From CAYGVT01 sp964353355 (GTDB taxonomy: Archaea > Thermoplasmatota > DTKX01 > GCA-020343715), in contig CAYGVT010000076.1 of NCBI GenBank assembly GCA_964353355.1, forward strand, positions 1-7,249: a stretch of DNA of 7,249 nucleotides. Direction: 5' to 3'. Made by a program: the position numbers and the translations under genes. The first letter of the stretch is position 1; each line of letters starts with the position of its first letter. Below the pieces are notes generated by a model. The model was not told the origin of the DNA. It saw nothing but the letters and a program-made list of their open reading frames with translations, and made no database searches. Below, piece after piece: positions 1-5,482 of this stretch.

Positions 1-53
1 GGAAAGTTGAAAATGAAGCTATGAGCAATAACTGTAAGTCCGTAGATATCACC

Positions 54-62
54 AAAAATAAA
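54..62 (-). terminator. T-rich terminator candidate after the flavodoxin gene
   Basis: Read on the minus strand, the run TTTATTTTT begins 5 bases past the flavodoxin stop codon (68-70). Archaeal transcription commonly ends at T-rich stretches without a required hairpin. The A+T content of bases 1-67 is clearly higher than in the rest of the window, which suits a transcript end. No hairpin was found before it. Confidence 0.5.
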
Positions 63-67
63 CTCCT

Positions 68-538
68 CTATCCCTTCAGCTTCCCGGCGAGCTCCCCGGC
101 CCACGCCCTGACCCTGTCGGGCTGCCGGTTGTCGTCCACGACCTGGCCCCTCATGATGTATCGGCCGCCGAACGCCTCCGCCGCCACCACCCTGAGCCTG
201 GGCCGCTTCGCCAGCACCCTCGTGAGGTACTTCTCCCTGGACTCGTCGTACGTCTTCGGGTCGCCCGCGCCCCCCGACGCCAGGAACACGGCCACGGGCC
301 TGTCCCCGTGGTCGCGCTTTAACATCCGCCTCGCCCGGCCGTACCAGCGCCCTAGCCGCACGCCGCTCCCGATGACCACGGCGCCGTAGGGGGCGAGGTC
401 GGGCCTGCCCTTCTCCTTCAGGTCGACCACGTCCACCTCGTGGCCCTGGCCCCTGAGGGCCTCGGCCACGATCGCCGCGTACTCCGCCGCCACGCCGCTC
501 TTCGTCTGGTAGGCGACGAGGACCTTCTTGGCCACCAT
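68..538 (-). CDS. Flavodoxin-like protein (flavodoxin domain, FMN-binding)
   Basis: The 156-residue protein begins MVAKKVLVAYQTKSG, a beta strand followed by the phosphate-binding loop typical of flavodoxins (residues 5-15). GAVVIGSGVRLGRWY in the middle and SGGAGDPKTYDESREKYL after it match the flavin-ring loops of the small archaeal flavodoxin-domain family related to protoporphyrinogen oxidase HemG. It should bind FMN and act as a cytosolic electron carrier or small oxidoreductase; the partner is unknown. I chose ATG at 538 because GGAGGTG (551-545) lies six bases upstream. An in-frame GTG at 547 overlaps that binding site and is unlikely. The gene follows the 629-1738 gene by about 90 bases. 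No clear TATA box is seen in the gap, so it could be read through from the operon above. The family call is good; the physiological role is not known. Confidence 0.85.
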   Translation of the reverse strand: MVAKKVLVAYQTKSGVAAEYAAIVAEALRGQGHEVDVVDLKEKGRPDLAPYGAVVIGSGVRLGRWYGRARRMLKRDHGDRPVAVFLASGGAGDPKTYDESREKYLTRVLAKRPRLRVVAAEAFGGRYIMRGQVVDDNRQPDRVRAWAGELAGKLKG

Positions 539-628
539 TCGATGCACCTCCAGGTAGCGTCCGTCAATTGGAGTGGGAGGGTATCATCTCAGTGAACGCG
601 GTCCGCCATCCCCATCCCCGAGAGGGGC

Positions 629-1738
629 CTATTCGCGGAACAGGCTTCGCGGCACGGACCGTTCCCTGAACGCGTCCTTCCTGACGCTCTTCATCTTGCG
701 AATGGTGTCGTCGTCGACCTGGCGCTTCGTCCGCATATAGGATTCGAGGGGCTCGGTCGACCTGAGCCGTGATTGCAGCTCCCGGGTCTCCTTGGACTGT
801 TCGGCGATGTTGTAGCCCCGCTTCAGCTCCTGAACGGAGCCGCGGACGGGCCCCGCGAGCTCCCTGAGGGAGGCCTCGTCGACCCTCTTGTAGGAGTAGT
901 CCGCCCTGTCGAACACCCGGACGAGGTTGGCCTTCCTCCCCCGTGCCAGGTCCTCCCATCGCTCCTTCGGCATCCTGGGCGGGATGTGGTTGAGCCCGAG
1001 GACGTCGAGGCCGAAGCCCGTCCCGATGAAGTCCTGGGCGAGGATGCGCTCCGCGTTCCTCAGGAACTTCCCCTCGCCGGAGTTTATGGAGTACAGCAGG
1101 CATTCGTCCCAAATGCCCTCCTTGGAGATGAGGCGCATTAGGTGCCTCACCCACGAGGGATTGTTGACGGCCGACCGCCCGTCGAAATCTACTGCGAACG
1201 AGGTGACGCCATGCCTGAAGTAGGCCCGCATCACCGCGTCCAGGTACTGGCGCGGCATTCTCGAGGGGACCATCCCGAGAATCGATTTGTCGTTCAGCGT
1301 CTGGATTATCCCGATGGAGCTGTCTATGAGGCCCGTGAAGGTGGCGATGAGGTCGTCGCCTGTGCGCGCCTTGACGACCTTGGAGAGGATGGGCAGGACC
1401 GCGACGTCGCTGTGCTCGTACTGCAGGTCGAGCAGGGCCTCCAGCTGGGGGCCCGATGGGACCACGGCATCGTCGAGCTCTATGAAGAAGAAGTTGTGCT
1501 GCGGCCCGCGTCTCCTCCTGATGTCCGAGTTGACCTTGCGCTCCTGCCACTCATCGGCACGGAGGGCGTCTATTTGCGCGATTGTGAGCCTCTTGTGGAG
1601 CTCGGTGAGCGGGCCTGCCCCCGACCGCGCATCGGACGCCTTGAGGGGCGTCGCGAGGCTATCGTCGCCCAGACGGACGTCGAGCATCCTGAATGGAAGC
1701 CGGTCGTCGAGCGCTGTCTGCCTTGCCTTAAGCCTCAT
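629..1738 (-). CDS. Unknown protein, possible alpha/beta (TIM-like) barrel, third gene of the PIN operon
   Basis: This 369-residue protein is not one I recognise. It has no signal peptide or membrane segment. Regularly spaced hydrophobic strands alternate with amphipathic helices: FFFIELDD (83-90), DVAVLPILSK (111-120), SIGIIQTLND (141-150), GVTSFAVDFDGRS (177-189), LLYSINSGEG (215-224) and GTGFGLDVLGLN (239-250). That pattern suggests a beta/alpha barrel, and the acidic and Asn residues at strand ends (D150, D184, D186, N219, D245) could form an active site. The C-terminal 90 residues are highly charged and probably helical. The ATG at 1738 is preceded by GAAGGAGAGG at normal spacing and overlaps the end of the PIN gene by 11 bases, so the two are translationally linked. 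The context suggests a toxin-antitoxin or defence-type module. A tRNA-guanine-transglycosylase-like fold is a weak alternative idea without motif proof. Confidence 0.7.
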   Translation of the reverse strand: MRLKARQTALDDRLPFRMLDVRLGDDSLATPLKASDARSGAGPLTELHKRLTIAQIDALRADEWQERKVNSDIRRRRGPQHNFFFIELDDAVVPSGPQLEALLDLQYEHSDVAVLPILSKVVKARTGDDLIATFTGLIDSSIGIIQTLNDKSILGMVPSRMPRQYLDAVMRAYFRHGVTSFAVDFDGRSAVNNPSWVRHLMRLISKEGIWDECLLYSINSGEGKFLRNAERILAQDFIGTGFGLDVLGLNHIPPRMPKERWEDLARGRKANLVRVFDRADYSYKRVDEASLRELAGPVRGSVQELKRGYNIAEQSKETRELQSRLRSTEPLESYMRTKRQVDDDTIRKMKSVRKDAFRERSVPRSLFRE

Positions 1739-2300
1739 GGGCCCTCTCCTTCAGTTCCCTGAGGATGCTGTCCGTCACCCTGAACGTGCCCGTCTCGAGC
1801 TCGCGGGCGATCCTCACCATCTCGCCCTTCGTCAGGCTTCCGCGCTCGAACAGCCTCATTATCAGTCCGACCGTCCCCGTGAGCTTGAAGTCGGGGATGC
1901 TGAGGCCGAGCGAATGTACCGCGGGGTCGTTCGACACAATCCTCTCTATGCAGCGCCTCATCGCCCGGTCGTCCGTCACGTAGTAGAACGGCTCCCCTTC
2001 TCGCTCGTAGTTCACGAGCGCCAGCACGAAGGATGTGAGCTCGCCCTCATGTAGGAAGGGGAACCTCGACTTGAGGCGCCCCACGAGCTCGTCGCATCCA
2101 GGACCGCGGACCGAGGAGAGCCGGATGTGCGCGAAAGCCCTTTCGACCGCGTCGGGCGCGAATCCCCGCTCGATCTCGTGCCGGACCTCACGGGTCGTGA
2201 CTATCGGGTATCTCGAGGAGCAACGTTGTATAAGGTCGATCGTCTTGATGTCGCCCATGCCCACGGAGATGGTCGTGGCATCCAGTACCTTGGTCGTCAC
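1728..2300 (-). CDS. PIN-domain ribonuclease, DUF3368/VapC-like toxin
   Basis: The 190-residue protein has PIN features in order. D7 ends strand one (KVLDATT). E38 and E42 are in the following helix (TTREVRHEIE), E85 and E87 in LHEGELTSFVLALV, and D110/D111 in YYVTDDRAMRR. These fit the acidic cluster that binds metal in PIN nucleases. The C-terminal part, GTVGLIMRLFERG then ELETGTFRVTDSILREL, matches the tail of the DUF3368 (COG2405) PIN subfamily, usually encoded beside UPF0175 antitoxins. VapC-type PIN toxins cut RNA. The start is GTG at 2300, with GGTGGAGG just upstream and a four-base GTGA overlap with the stop of the preceding gene. The same frame stays open far upstream, but that part lies inside the neighbouring gene and is low in complexity, so I excluded it. 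The toxin role is inferred from family and neighbours. Confidence 0.8.
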   Translation of the reverse strand: MTTKVLDATTISVGMGDIKTIDLIQRCSSRYPIVTTREVRHEIERGFAPDAVERAFAHIRLSSVRGPGCDELVGRLKSRFPFLHEGELTSFVLALVNYEREGEPFYYVTDDRAMRRCIERIVSNDPAVHSLGLSIPDFKLTGTVGLIMRLFERGSLTKGEMVRIARELETGTFRVTDSILRELKERAHEA

Positions 2301-2878
2301 ACGGCCCTCCACCTGATGCCACGTTCCCTGAGCAGTGCGGTGAACTGGCCCATGGGCAGGCCCGAGAGCTCGAGGGCCTTGCTGAAGCTTATCTTGGCCT
2401 TCTTGAGCAATGAGACGGCTATATCGACCCGCCTCCCTTTCAACGCCTCCCACTTGGCGGACTCGCCGATATAGCCTGGATAGAAGACATAGATGAACAC
2501 GAGAATCTCGTCGTCGGGGAGGTCGTTGAGGAACTCCTTGAAATCCTCCATGACCGAGGCCAATTCCCCGGTCGGATGCAGCGCGGCGAAGACGGTCTGC
2601 CCCGAGCGCGTCAGCTCGTAGGAGCTCCCGGTCTGTTGGACCAGTCCCAGGGACATGAGGTCCTCGAGGACGCTCTCGACGACATCGCTGTAGGGACCCA
2701 GGAGGTGGGGCTCGAACTCGAACAGGTCTTCGAGGTCCGGGAAGGTGCGTGAAAGGAGGAAATGCAGCTTCTGCAGCTTCACTTTGCTCCGTAGCGGAGT
2801 GCATTCGAGAGCCCCAATCGAGTAGAGCACGAGCTTCTCGGTCTCATCGAGCGATCGGGCCCCTATCTGGCTTCCCAT
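2297..2878 (-). CDS. Winged-helix protein with UPF0175-like C-terminus, probable antitoxin/regulator
   Basis: The 193-residue protein has two parts. Residues 10-100 (LDETEKLVLYSIG, VKLQKLHFLLS, FEPHLLGPYS, VVESVLEDLMSLGLV, YELTRSGQTVF) look like a winged-helix domain of the YwgA type, reminiscent of the KLQKL...GP(Y/V) pattern of Panacea/DUF4065 antitoxins. Residues 148-193 (DIAVSLLKKAKISFSKALEL, then SGLPMGQFTALLRERGIRW) closely resemble UPF0175 antitoxins, small helix-turn-helix partners of DUF3368 PIN toxins. It is followed by exactly such a PIN gene with a four-base overlap, so it is probably the antitoxin and autoregulator. I chose ATG 2878 because the conserved-looking sequence begins there. 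An in-frame ATG at 2953 sits at the expected transcription start and would add 25 polar, low-complexity residues as a leaderless product. The domain split is by eye. Confidence 0.75.
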   Translation of the reverse strand: MGSQIGARSLDETEKLVLYSIGALECTPLRSKVKLQKLHFLLSRTFPDLEDLFEFEPHLLGPYSDVVESVLEDLMSLGLVQQTGSSYELTRSGQTVFAALHPTGELASVMEDFKEFLNDLPDDEILVFIYVFYPGYIGESAKWEALKGRRVDIAVSLLKKAKISFSKALELSGLPMGQFTALLRERGIRWRAV

Positions 2879-2972
2879 GGTCCAGCATCCCCTGCTGCTC
2901 CTGGAACGGTCATTGTCGTTCGTCTTCGTGTGCTTGGTCCTTGCCGCTGGCATTGACCTTGGATGGATCTGC

Positions 2973-2981
2973 CTATATAAA
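2973..2981 (-). promoter_or_regulatory. TATA box of the winged-helix/PIN operon
   Basis: On the minus strand the sequence CCTTTATATAGG matches the archaeal box A consensus TTTAWATA. The expected transcription start is near 2950. That would leave about 70 bases of leader before ATG 2878, or a leaderless mRNA starting at ATG 2953. A weaker TATAT lies 12 bases further upstream near 2990. Confidence 0.7.
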
Positions 2982-3104
2982 GGACAGCATATAGGGGGTC
3001 TGCGAATGTGGGCCAATCCAGCATGAGATACTATCTACGACATCAGAAGCAAGCGTGATACAAGGTCATCTCTCATCTATCCCGAGTACTTTCCGATCTG
3101 GTGT

Positions 3105-3569
3105 TCAATGCGGAGGTTGCCCGTTCTTGGACCTGACCTCCCTCGCCGGGTTCCCGACCACGGTCCTCCAGTCGGGCACGTCCTTGGTGACGACCGCGCC
3201 CGCGCCCACCACGGCGCCCTCGCCGATGGTGACGCCGGGCAGGATGGTCGCGTTAGCGCCGATGGACGCCCTCGTCCTCACCAGCGTCCTCGCGAGCGTC
3301 CACTCCCCCACCGCGCGCGGGGATTTGTCGTTGGTGAAGCACGCGTGCGGGCCTATGAAGACGTCGTCCTCGATGACGACGCCTGGCGGGATGAACGCGA
3401 AGGCCTCTATCTTGCAGCGGGCCCCGATGCGCACGCCGTCGCCAATCTCGACGAAGGCCGCGATGGTGCAGTCGTCGCCGATTTCGTAGGCGCCCCAGAG
3501 GTTGCTGGGCCGGTGGACACGGGTGCGGGCGCCTATCTTCCCCTTCTTTGGCTCTGGCTTGGTGGGCAT
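3105..3569 (-). CDS. Hexapeptide-repeat acyltransferase, WbpD/WlbB-like sugar N-acetyltransferase type
   Basis: The 154-residue protein is built almost wholly of hexapeptide repeats ([IV]G-x4 turns): EIGDDCTIAAFVEIGDGV, RIGARCKIEAFAFIPPGV, VIEDDVFIGPHACFTND, then SIGANATILPGVTIGEGAVV and GAGAVVTKDVPDW. It ends with the family's VVGNPAREV closing motif. Left-handed beta-helix enzymes of this kind work as trimers and move an acetyl or other acyl group from CoA to an amino sugar, usually in surface polysaccharide or glycan synthesis. No sugar-pathway genes are nearby. ATG 3569 lies about 25 bases after a weak TATA-like GATAAAC (3597-3591), so the mRNA could be leaderless. An in-frame GTG at 3578 is the alternative. 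A stronger TATA box near 3881 would give a leader of about 290 bases. A truncated near-copy lies at 5135-5482. The substrate cannot be told from the sequence. Confidence 0.85.
   Translation of the reverse strand: MPTKPEPKKGKIGARTRVHRPSNLWGAYEIGDDCTIAAFVEIGDGVRIGARCKIEAFAFIPPGVVIEDDVFIGPHACFTNDKSPRAVGEWTLARTLVRTRASIGANATILPGVTIGEGAVVGAGAVVTKDVPDWRTVVGNPAREVRSKNGQPPH
3326..3455. repeat. Direct repeat, copy 1, inside the intact acyltransferase gene
   Basis: About 130 bases here match 5245-5374 in the same orientation with a constant offset of 1919 and about five differences counted by eye. Similarity continues more weakly toward the 5' end of both genes. At protein level residues 10-81 match residues 8-79 of the second copy at 62 of 72 positions. 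It marks a fairly recent duplication or gene conversion. Confidence 0.85.
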
Positions 3570-3590
3570 CTTGGGCACTGTCCTGTCGCC

Positions 3591-3597
3591 GTTTATC
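3591..3597 (-). promoter_or_regulatory. Weak TATA-like box for a leaderless acyltransferase mRNA
   Basis: The minus strand reads GGGGATAAACGG. It lies about 25 bases before ATG 3569, the spacing of a leaderless archaeal transcript, and no clear ribosome binding site precedes that ATG. The match to box A is poor, so this is tentative. Confidence 0.3.
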
Positions 3598-3695
3598 CCC
3601 CGGCCTGTTTCGGCCCGCCGCCGCCCAGGCTCCCCCTCGCCTGCGCCGAGGCAGGTCTTCTCGCGGGCGGGGCGGGTGGCGGTCGGCCTCCGGCC

Positions 3696-3718
3696 GGACC
3701 GTCATCGTGCGACGGTCC
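3696..3718. repeat. Perfect 8-bp inverted repeat (hairpin) in the acyltransferase leader
   Basis: GGACCGTC (3696-3703) pairs perfectly with GACGGTCC (3711-3718) around a seven-base loop. It would form a stable RNA hairpin in a transcript starting near 3855. It may be a leader element, an attenuator or an operator; there is no T-run to make it a classical terminator. Confidence 0.6.
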
Positions 3719-3719
3719 C

Positions 3720-3734
3720 GCGCGCCGGGCGCGC
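3720..3734. repeat. Perfect GC palindrome next to the hairpin
   Basis: GCGCGCC (3720-3726) and GGCGCGC (3728-3734) are perfect complements around a single central base. It lies two bases from the 3696-3718 hairpin, which gives two adjacent strong stems in the leader. In DNA this GC-only sequence could also be a symmetric protein site. Confidence 0.55.
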
Positions 3735-3740
3735 CCCCCG

Positions 3741-3914
3741 CGATGGCGCCCCCTGCCTCCGCCGGCACCCCTTCACCCCCACCTCGCGGCGGGTCCGTTC
3801 GTGCGGGCGGCGTTCGGACCCGTCGCGTCGCGTCGACGGCCCCTGCGCCATGCCGGCCTGTGAGCGGTCGCCTGGGTATTTAAGGGTACCGCCCGTCTTT
3901 CCACGGCGCGGTAA
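3741..3914 (-). repeat. Promoter-leader repeat, copy 1
   Basis: This segment is collinear with 6739-6910 at an offset of 2996-2998. On the minus strand the shared blocks in order are TTACCGCGC, GTGGA, CTTAAATACCCA (TATA box), GACCGCTC, GGGGCCGTC, a CGAACGG/CCGCCGCG block, GTGAAGGGG and CCATCG. Blocks are conserved both before and after the TATA box, so the copied unit includes upstream elements and about 110 bases of leader. Here it stands before the acyltransferase; the other copy stands before the 44-residue antitoxin. Confidence 0.7.
3877..3884 (-). promoter_or_regulatory. TATA box in promoter-leader copy 1
   Basis: The minus strand reads CTTAAATACCC, seven of eight matches to TTTAAATA. 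The predicted start is near 3855. The only substantial minus-strand gene downstream is the acyltransferase, so the leader would be about 290 bases long. The box is nearly palindromic, so orientation rests on the better match in this direction and on the conserved arrangement at 6873-6880. Confidence 0.55.
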
Positions 3915-4032
3915 AGTTCACGTCGCCGGCCCATCACGCCCCTGCCCTGGACCACTGCTCCGGGAGGGCGGGGGCGCTGGGACGTCCGTGGACTGGGCGA
4001 CCATGCGGTCCCGTTCCGCGCGTGCTTCCCTG

Positions 4033-4977
4033 TCAGGTGCGTATCTCCTTCAGTTTTGTGAGCATCTCGGCCGCCCCGATGTCCATCCTCGAGAAGGCGA
4101 ACCACCTCTTGCCCAGGTCCTTGAGGGATGCGCCAAAGTGATAGACGATGGTGCCGTCGATGATGATGAACCTGTCGTGGGCGTTCTTGAACTCCAGGAT
4201 CTCTATCGGCGGATACTGCTCGTTGCACTTCTTGACATCCTGGGCCATCGCCGGGGAAATCCTCCTTGTGAGGAGGGTGACCCCGACGTTCTTCCTTCTC
4301 TTGGTCAGATGGACGAGGACACTGTCGTCCAGATAGTTGTCTATTATCACAATGGATTTCTTGGCGCTCCTGAACAGCTTCGAGACGAAGTCATAAGCGT
4401 CGAATATCTGGCCGTCGAAGAAGATCCCCTGCTTCGGCTGGACCTCTCTGGATTCTATGGCATTCAGCACCATTTCCATCTTCCTGTCGGTCTCCAGTTG
4501 CCTCAGTTCGAGGGTGTCCAGCCTCTGGAAGACCCGAGCGTTGGTGGCGATGAAACGACGCATGGCCACGAATGCGTCGATTATCCTTACGCTCATCTCC
4601 ACGGCGATATCGCTCCTCAGGACCGCCGAGAGCATGGCCACGCCCTGTTCGGTGAATGCATAGGGCCTGGTCCGCCTTCCACCCCAGCTTGATGTCGCAA
4701 GTTGCGATTACAAGTTTGATGAACCGCTTGCTGTCGCAAGTTGAGATCTCAAGATCTCCAGTTCGTCCTTGGAGAGCTGGAAACAGAATGATTCCGGGAA
4801 ACGTCTCTTATTGCGTCTCACCTGTTCGTTCAGCCGCCTTACCTCGACGCCGTAACAGACCGCTAGATCCGTATCCAACATCACCTGGACATCGCGGATG
4901 GTGTGGATCCTGCTCTGAATGTCATCTATTCGCATCAGTTCGTATCCTCTTGCGTCCGCGATGGCCTTTTCACTCAT
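4033..4977 (-). pseudogene. ORF6N-domain DNA-binding protein with PLD-like C-terminal domain, interrupted by one in-frame TAA
   Basis: Codons 1-89 and 91-314 are in the same frame, separated only by TAA at 4710-4708. The N-terminal half carries the ORF6N signature: IHTIRDVQVMLDTDLAVCYG, VEVRRLNEQVRRNKRRFPES and FCFQLSKDELEILRSQLAT. After the stop the family sequence resumes with SQLATSSWGG, RPYAFTEQGVAMLSAVLRS, then helices (residues 130-175). The C-terminal domain starts at QGIFFDGQIFDAYDF and contains IVIIDNYLDDSVL, AHDRFIIID and YHFGASLKDLGKRWFAFS, as in the common ORF6N proteins with a phospholipase-D-like end. The stop lies within a 39-base imperfect tandem duplication; without it the gene would encode 301 residues, a normal family length. 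ATG 4977 has a G-rich sequence upstream; ATG 4935 is an alternative. ORF6N proteins are phage- and island-associated DNA-binding proteins. It could be dead, a two-part product, or switchable. Confidence 0.85.
4687..4746. repeat. 39-base imperfect tandem duplication containing the stop codon
   Basis: A 21-base segment at 4726-4746 recurs at 4687-4707, exactly 39 bases (13 codons) away, with 19 of 21 bases identical. The encoded words are SQLATAS and SQLATSS. Between them lie codons GSSNL and TAA. Removal of one repeat unit would restore LRSQLATSSWGG, the normal family sequence, without changing the frame. Confidence 0.85.
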
Positions 4978-5138
4978 GCTTCTTCCCCCCCGATGCTGTA
5001 CATCCTCTCACCCAGATGCGTGAACGAGGGTTCTTCGAGGAGGGTTCCTCCGTCCGTTTGGAAATCGGGGGTCGAGGCCTCCGGATCTGGGGGTATGCAA
5101 TGGACAGGACTTGCCCCCTTACGCGGAGGGGCGGTCAT
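4974..5138 (-). CDS. Doubtful 54-residue ORF linked to both neighbours by ATGA overlaps
   Basis: The frame starts at ATG 5138, which overlaps the truncated acyltransferase's stop by four bases (ATGA). It ends with TGA overlapping the ORF6N start ATG 4977 by four bases in the same way. The product starts MTAPPRKGASPVHC and ends SFTHLGERMYSIGGEEA; I recognise no domain. The second half has reasonable codon use (AAC/GAC/ATC/CTC type) and does not look like random GC-rich translation, whereas the first 20 residues do. No binding site is clear, but termination-reinitiation would not need a strong one. It may be the tail of a gene whose front was lost when the acyltransferase copy arrived. Coding status is uncertain. 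Confidence 0.35.
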   Translation of the reverse strand: MTAPPRKGASPVHCIPPDPEASTPDFQTDGGTLLEEPSFTHLGERMYSIGGEEA

Positions 5139-5482
5139 GGGGGCACGCCCATCCTGATGGGGGCCGCCGCGCCCCCTCGGTGCCTCGCCCCCCGCCTCAC
5201 GACCGTCCCGACGCGCTCCCGCTCCCCCCGCGCCCGGGGCCTCCTGTCGTTCGTGAAGCACGCGTGCGGGCCTATGAAGACGTCGTCCTCGATGACGACG
5301 CCTGGCGGGATGAAGGCGAAGGCCTCTATCTTGCAGCGGTTCCCGATGCGCACGCCGTCGCCTATCTCGACGAACCGGCCGATCGTGCAGTCGTCGCCTA
5401 TCTGGTAGTCTCCCCACAGGCCGCTGCGATCCCAGACGCGGGTGCGGGCGCCGATGCGGCCCTGCTTATTCTTGCTCGGCAT
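5135..5482 (-). pseudogene. C-terminally truncated second copy of the hexapeptide acyltransferase
   Basis: The 115-residue frame starts at ATG 5482 with GAGGGTG six bases upstream. Residues 8-79 (GRIGARTRV to HACFTND) match the gene at 3105-3569 at 62 of 72 positions and keep the hexapeptide repeats. After FTND the sequence turns Arg/Gly/Pro-rich (RRPRARGERERVG, then ARHRGGAAAPIRMGVPP) and stops. Only TVVRRGA and a faint I..GV echo the normal TLVKKGA and TILPGV motifs. The last two or three coils and the closing VVGNPAR motif are missing, so a functional trimer is unlikely. No other frame continues the homology, which argues for deletion or replacement of the 3' end, not a simple frameshift. 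It lies 189 bases after HepT without a clear promoter, so it may be read through from the MntA promoter. Confidence 0.75.
5245..5374. repeat. Direct repeat, copy 2, inside the truncated acyltransferase
   Basis: This is the partner of 3326-3455. The identity is highest over the part encoding the CKIEAFAFIPPGV to CFTND coils. It ends abruptly on the low-coordinate side at about 5245, just where the protein similarity breaks off, which marks the edge of the shared segment. Confidence 0.85.

Larger units (their letters stand above)
3579..4032. other. 454-base gene-free spacer, very GC-rich and hairpin-rich
   Basis: No convincing gene was found between the acyltransferase start and the ORF6N gene's stop. 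Open frames on both strands are rich in Arg, Pro, Ala and Gly and look like products of GC-rich DNA. The spacer holds a weak TATA-like box (3591-3597), two strong inverted repeats (3696-3718 and 3720-3734), and copy 1 of a promoter-leader repeat (3741-3914) with a TATA box at 3877-3884. Its likely role is a long structured 5' leader or regulatory region. Bases 3915-4032 hold nothing I could identify. Confidence 0.6.

Noticed and set aside
564..1550. 328-codon minus-strand frame inside the 629-1738 gene
   Set aside because: Arg/Pro/Gly-rich translation typical of an out-of-frame shadow in GC-rich DNA; the overlapping 369-residue frame has a binding site, operon overlap and protein-like strands.
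2301..2804. N-terminal extension of the PIN protein to 358 residues
   Set aside because: The extra 168 residues overlap the winged-helix gene, are low in complexity, and the GTG at 2300 has its own binding site and the typical four-base overlap.
3741..3860. Short leader reading frames starting at ATG in both promoter-leader copies
   Set aside because: They share only a GVKG word, are Arg-rich, lack binding sites and differ in length; explained by the shared nucleotide sequence.
3502..4692. 396-codon plus-strand frame
   Set aside because: It runs antisense through the acyltransferase start, the spacer and the ORF6N gene; both minus-strand genes have clear family motifs, so this is a shadow.
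4708..4710. Stop codon recoding (pyrrolysine) in the ORF6N gene
   Set aside because: The codon is TAA; archaeal pyrrolysine uses TAG, and the duplication explains the stop.
3105..5482. Insertion sequence bounded by the acyltransferase copies
   Set aside because: No transposase lies between them and the repeats are coding sequence of a known enzyme family without terminal inverted repeats.
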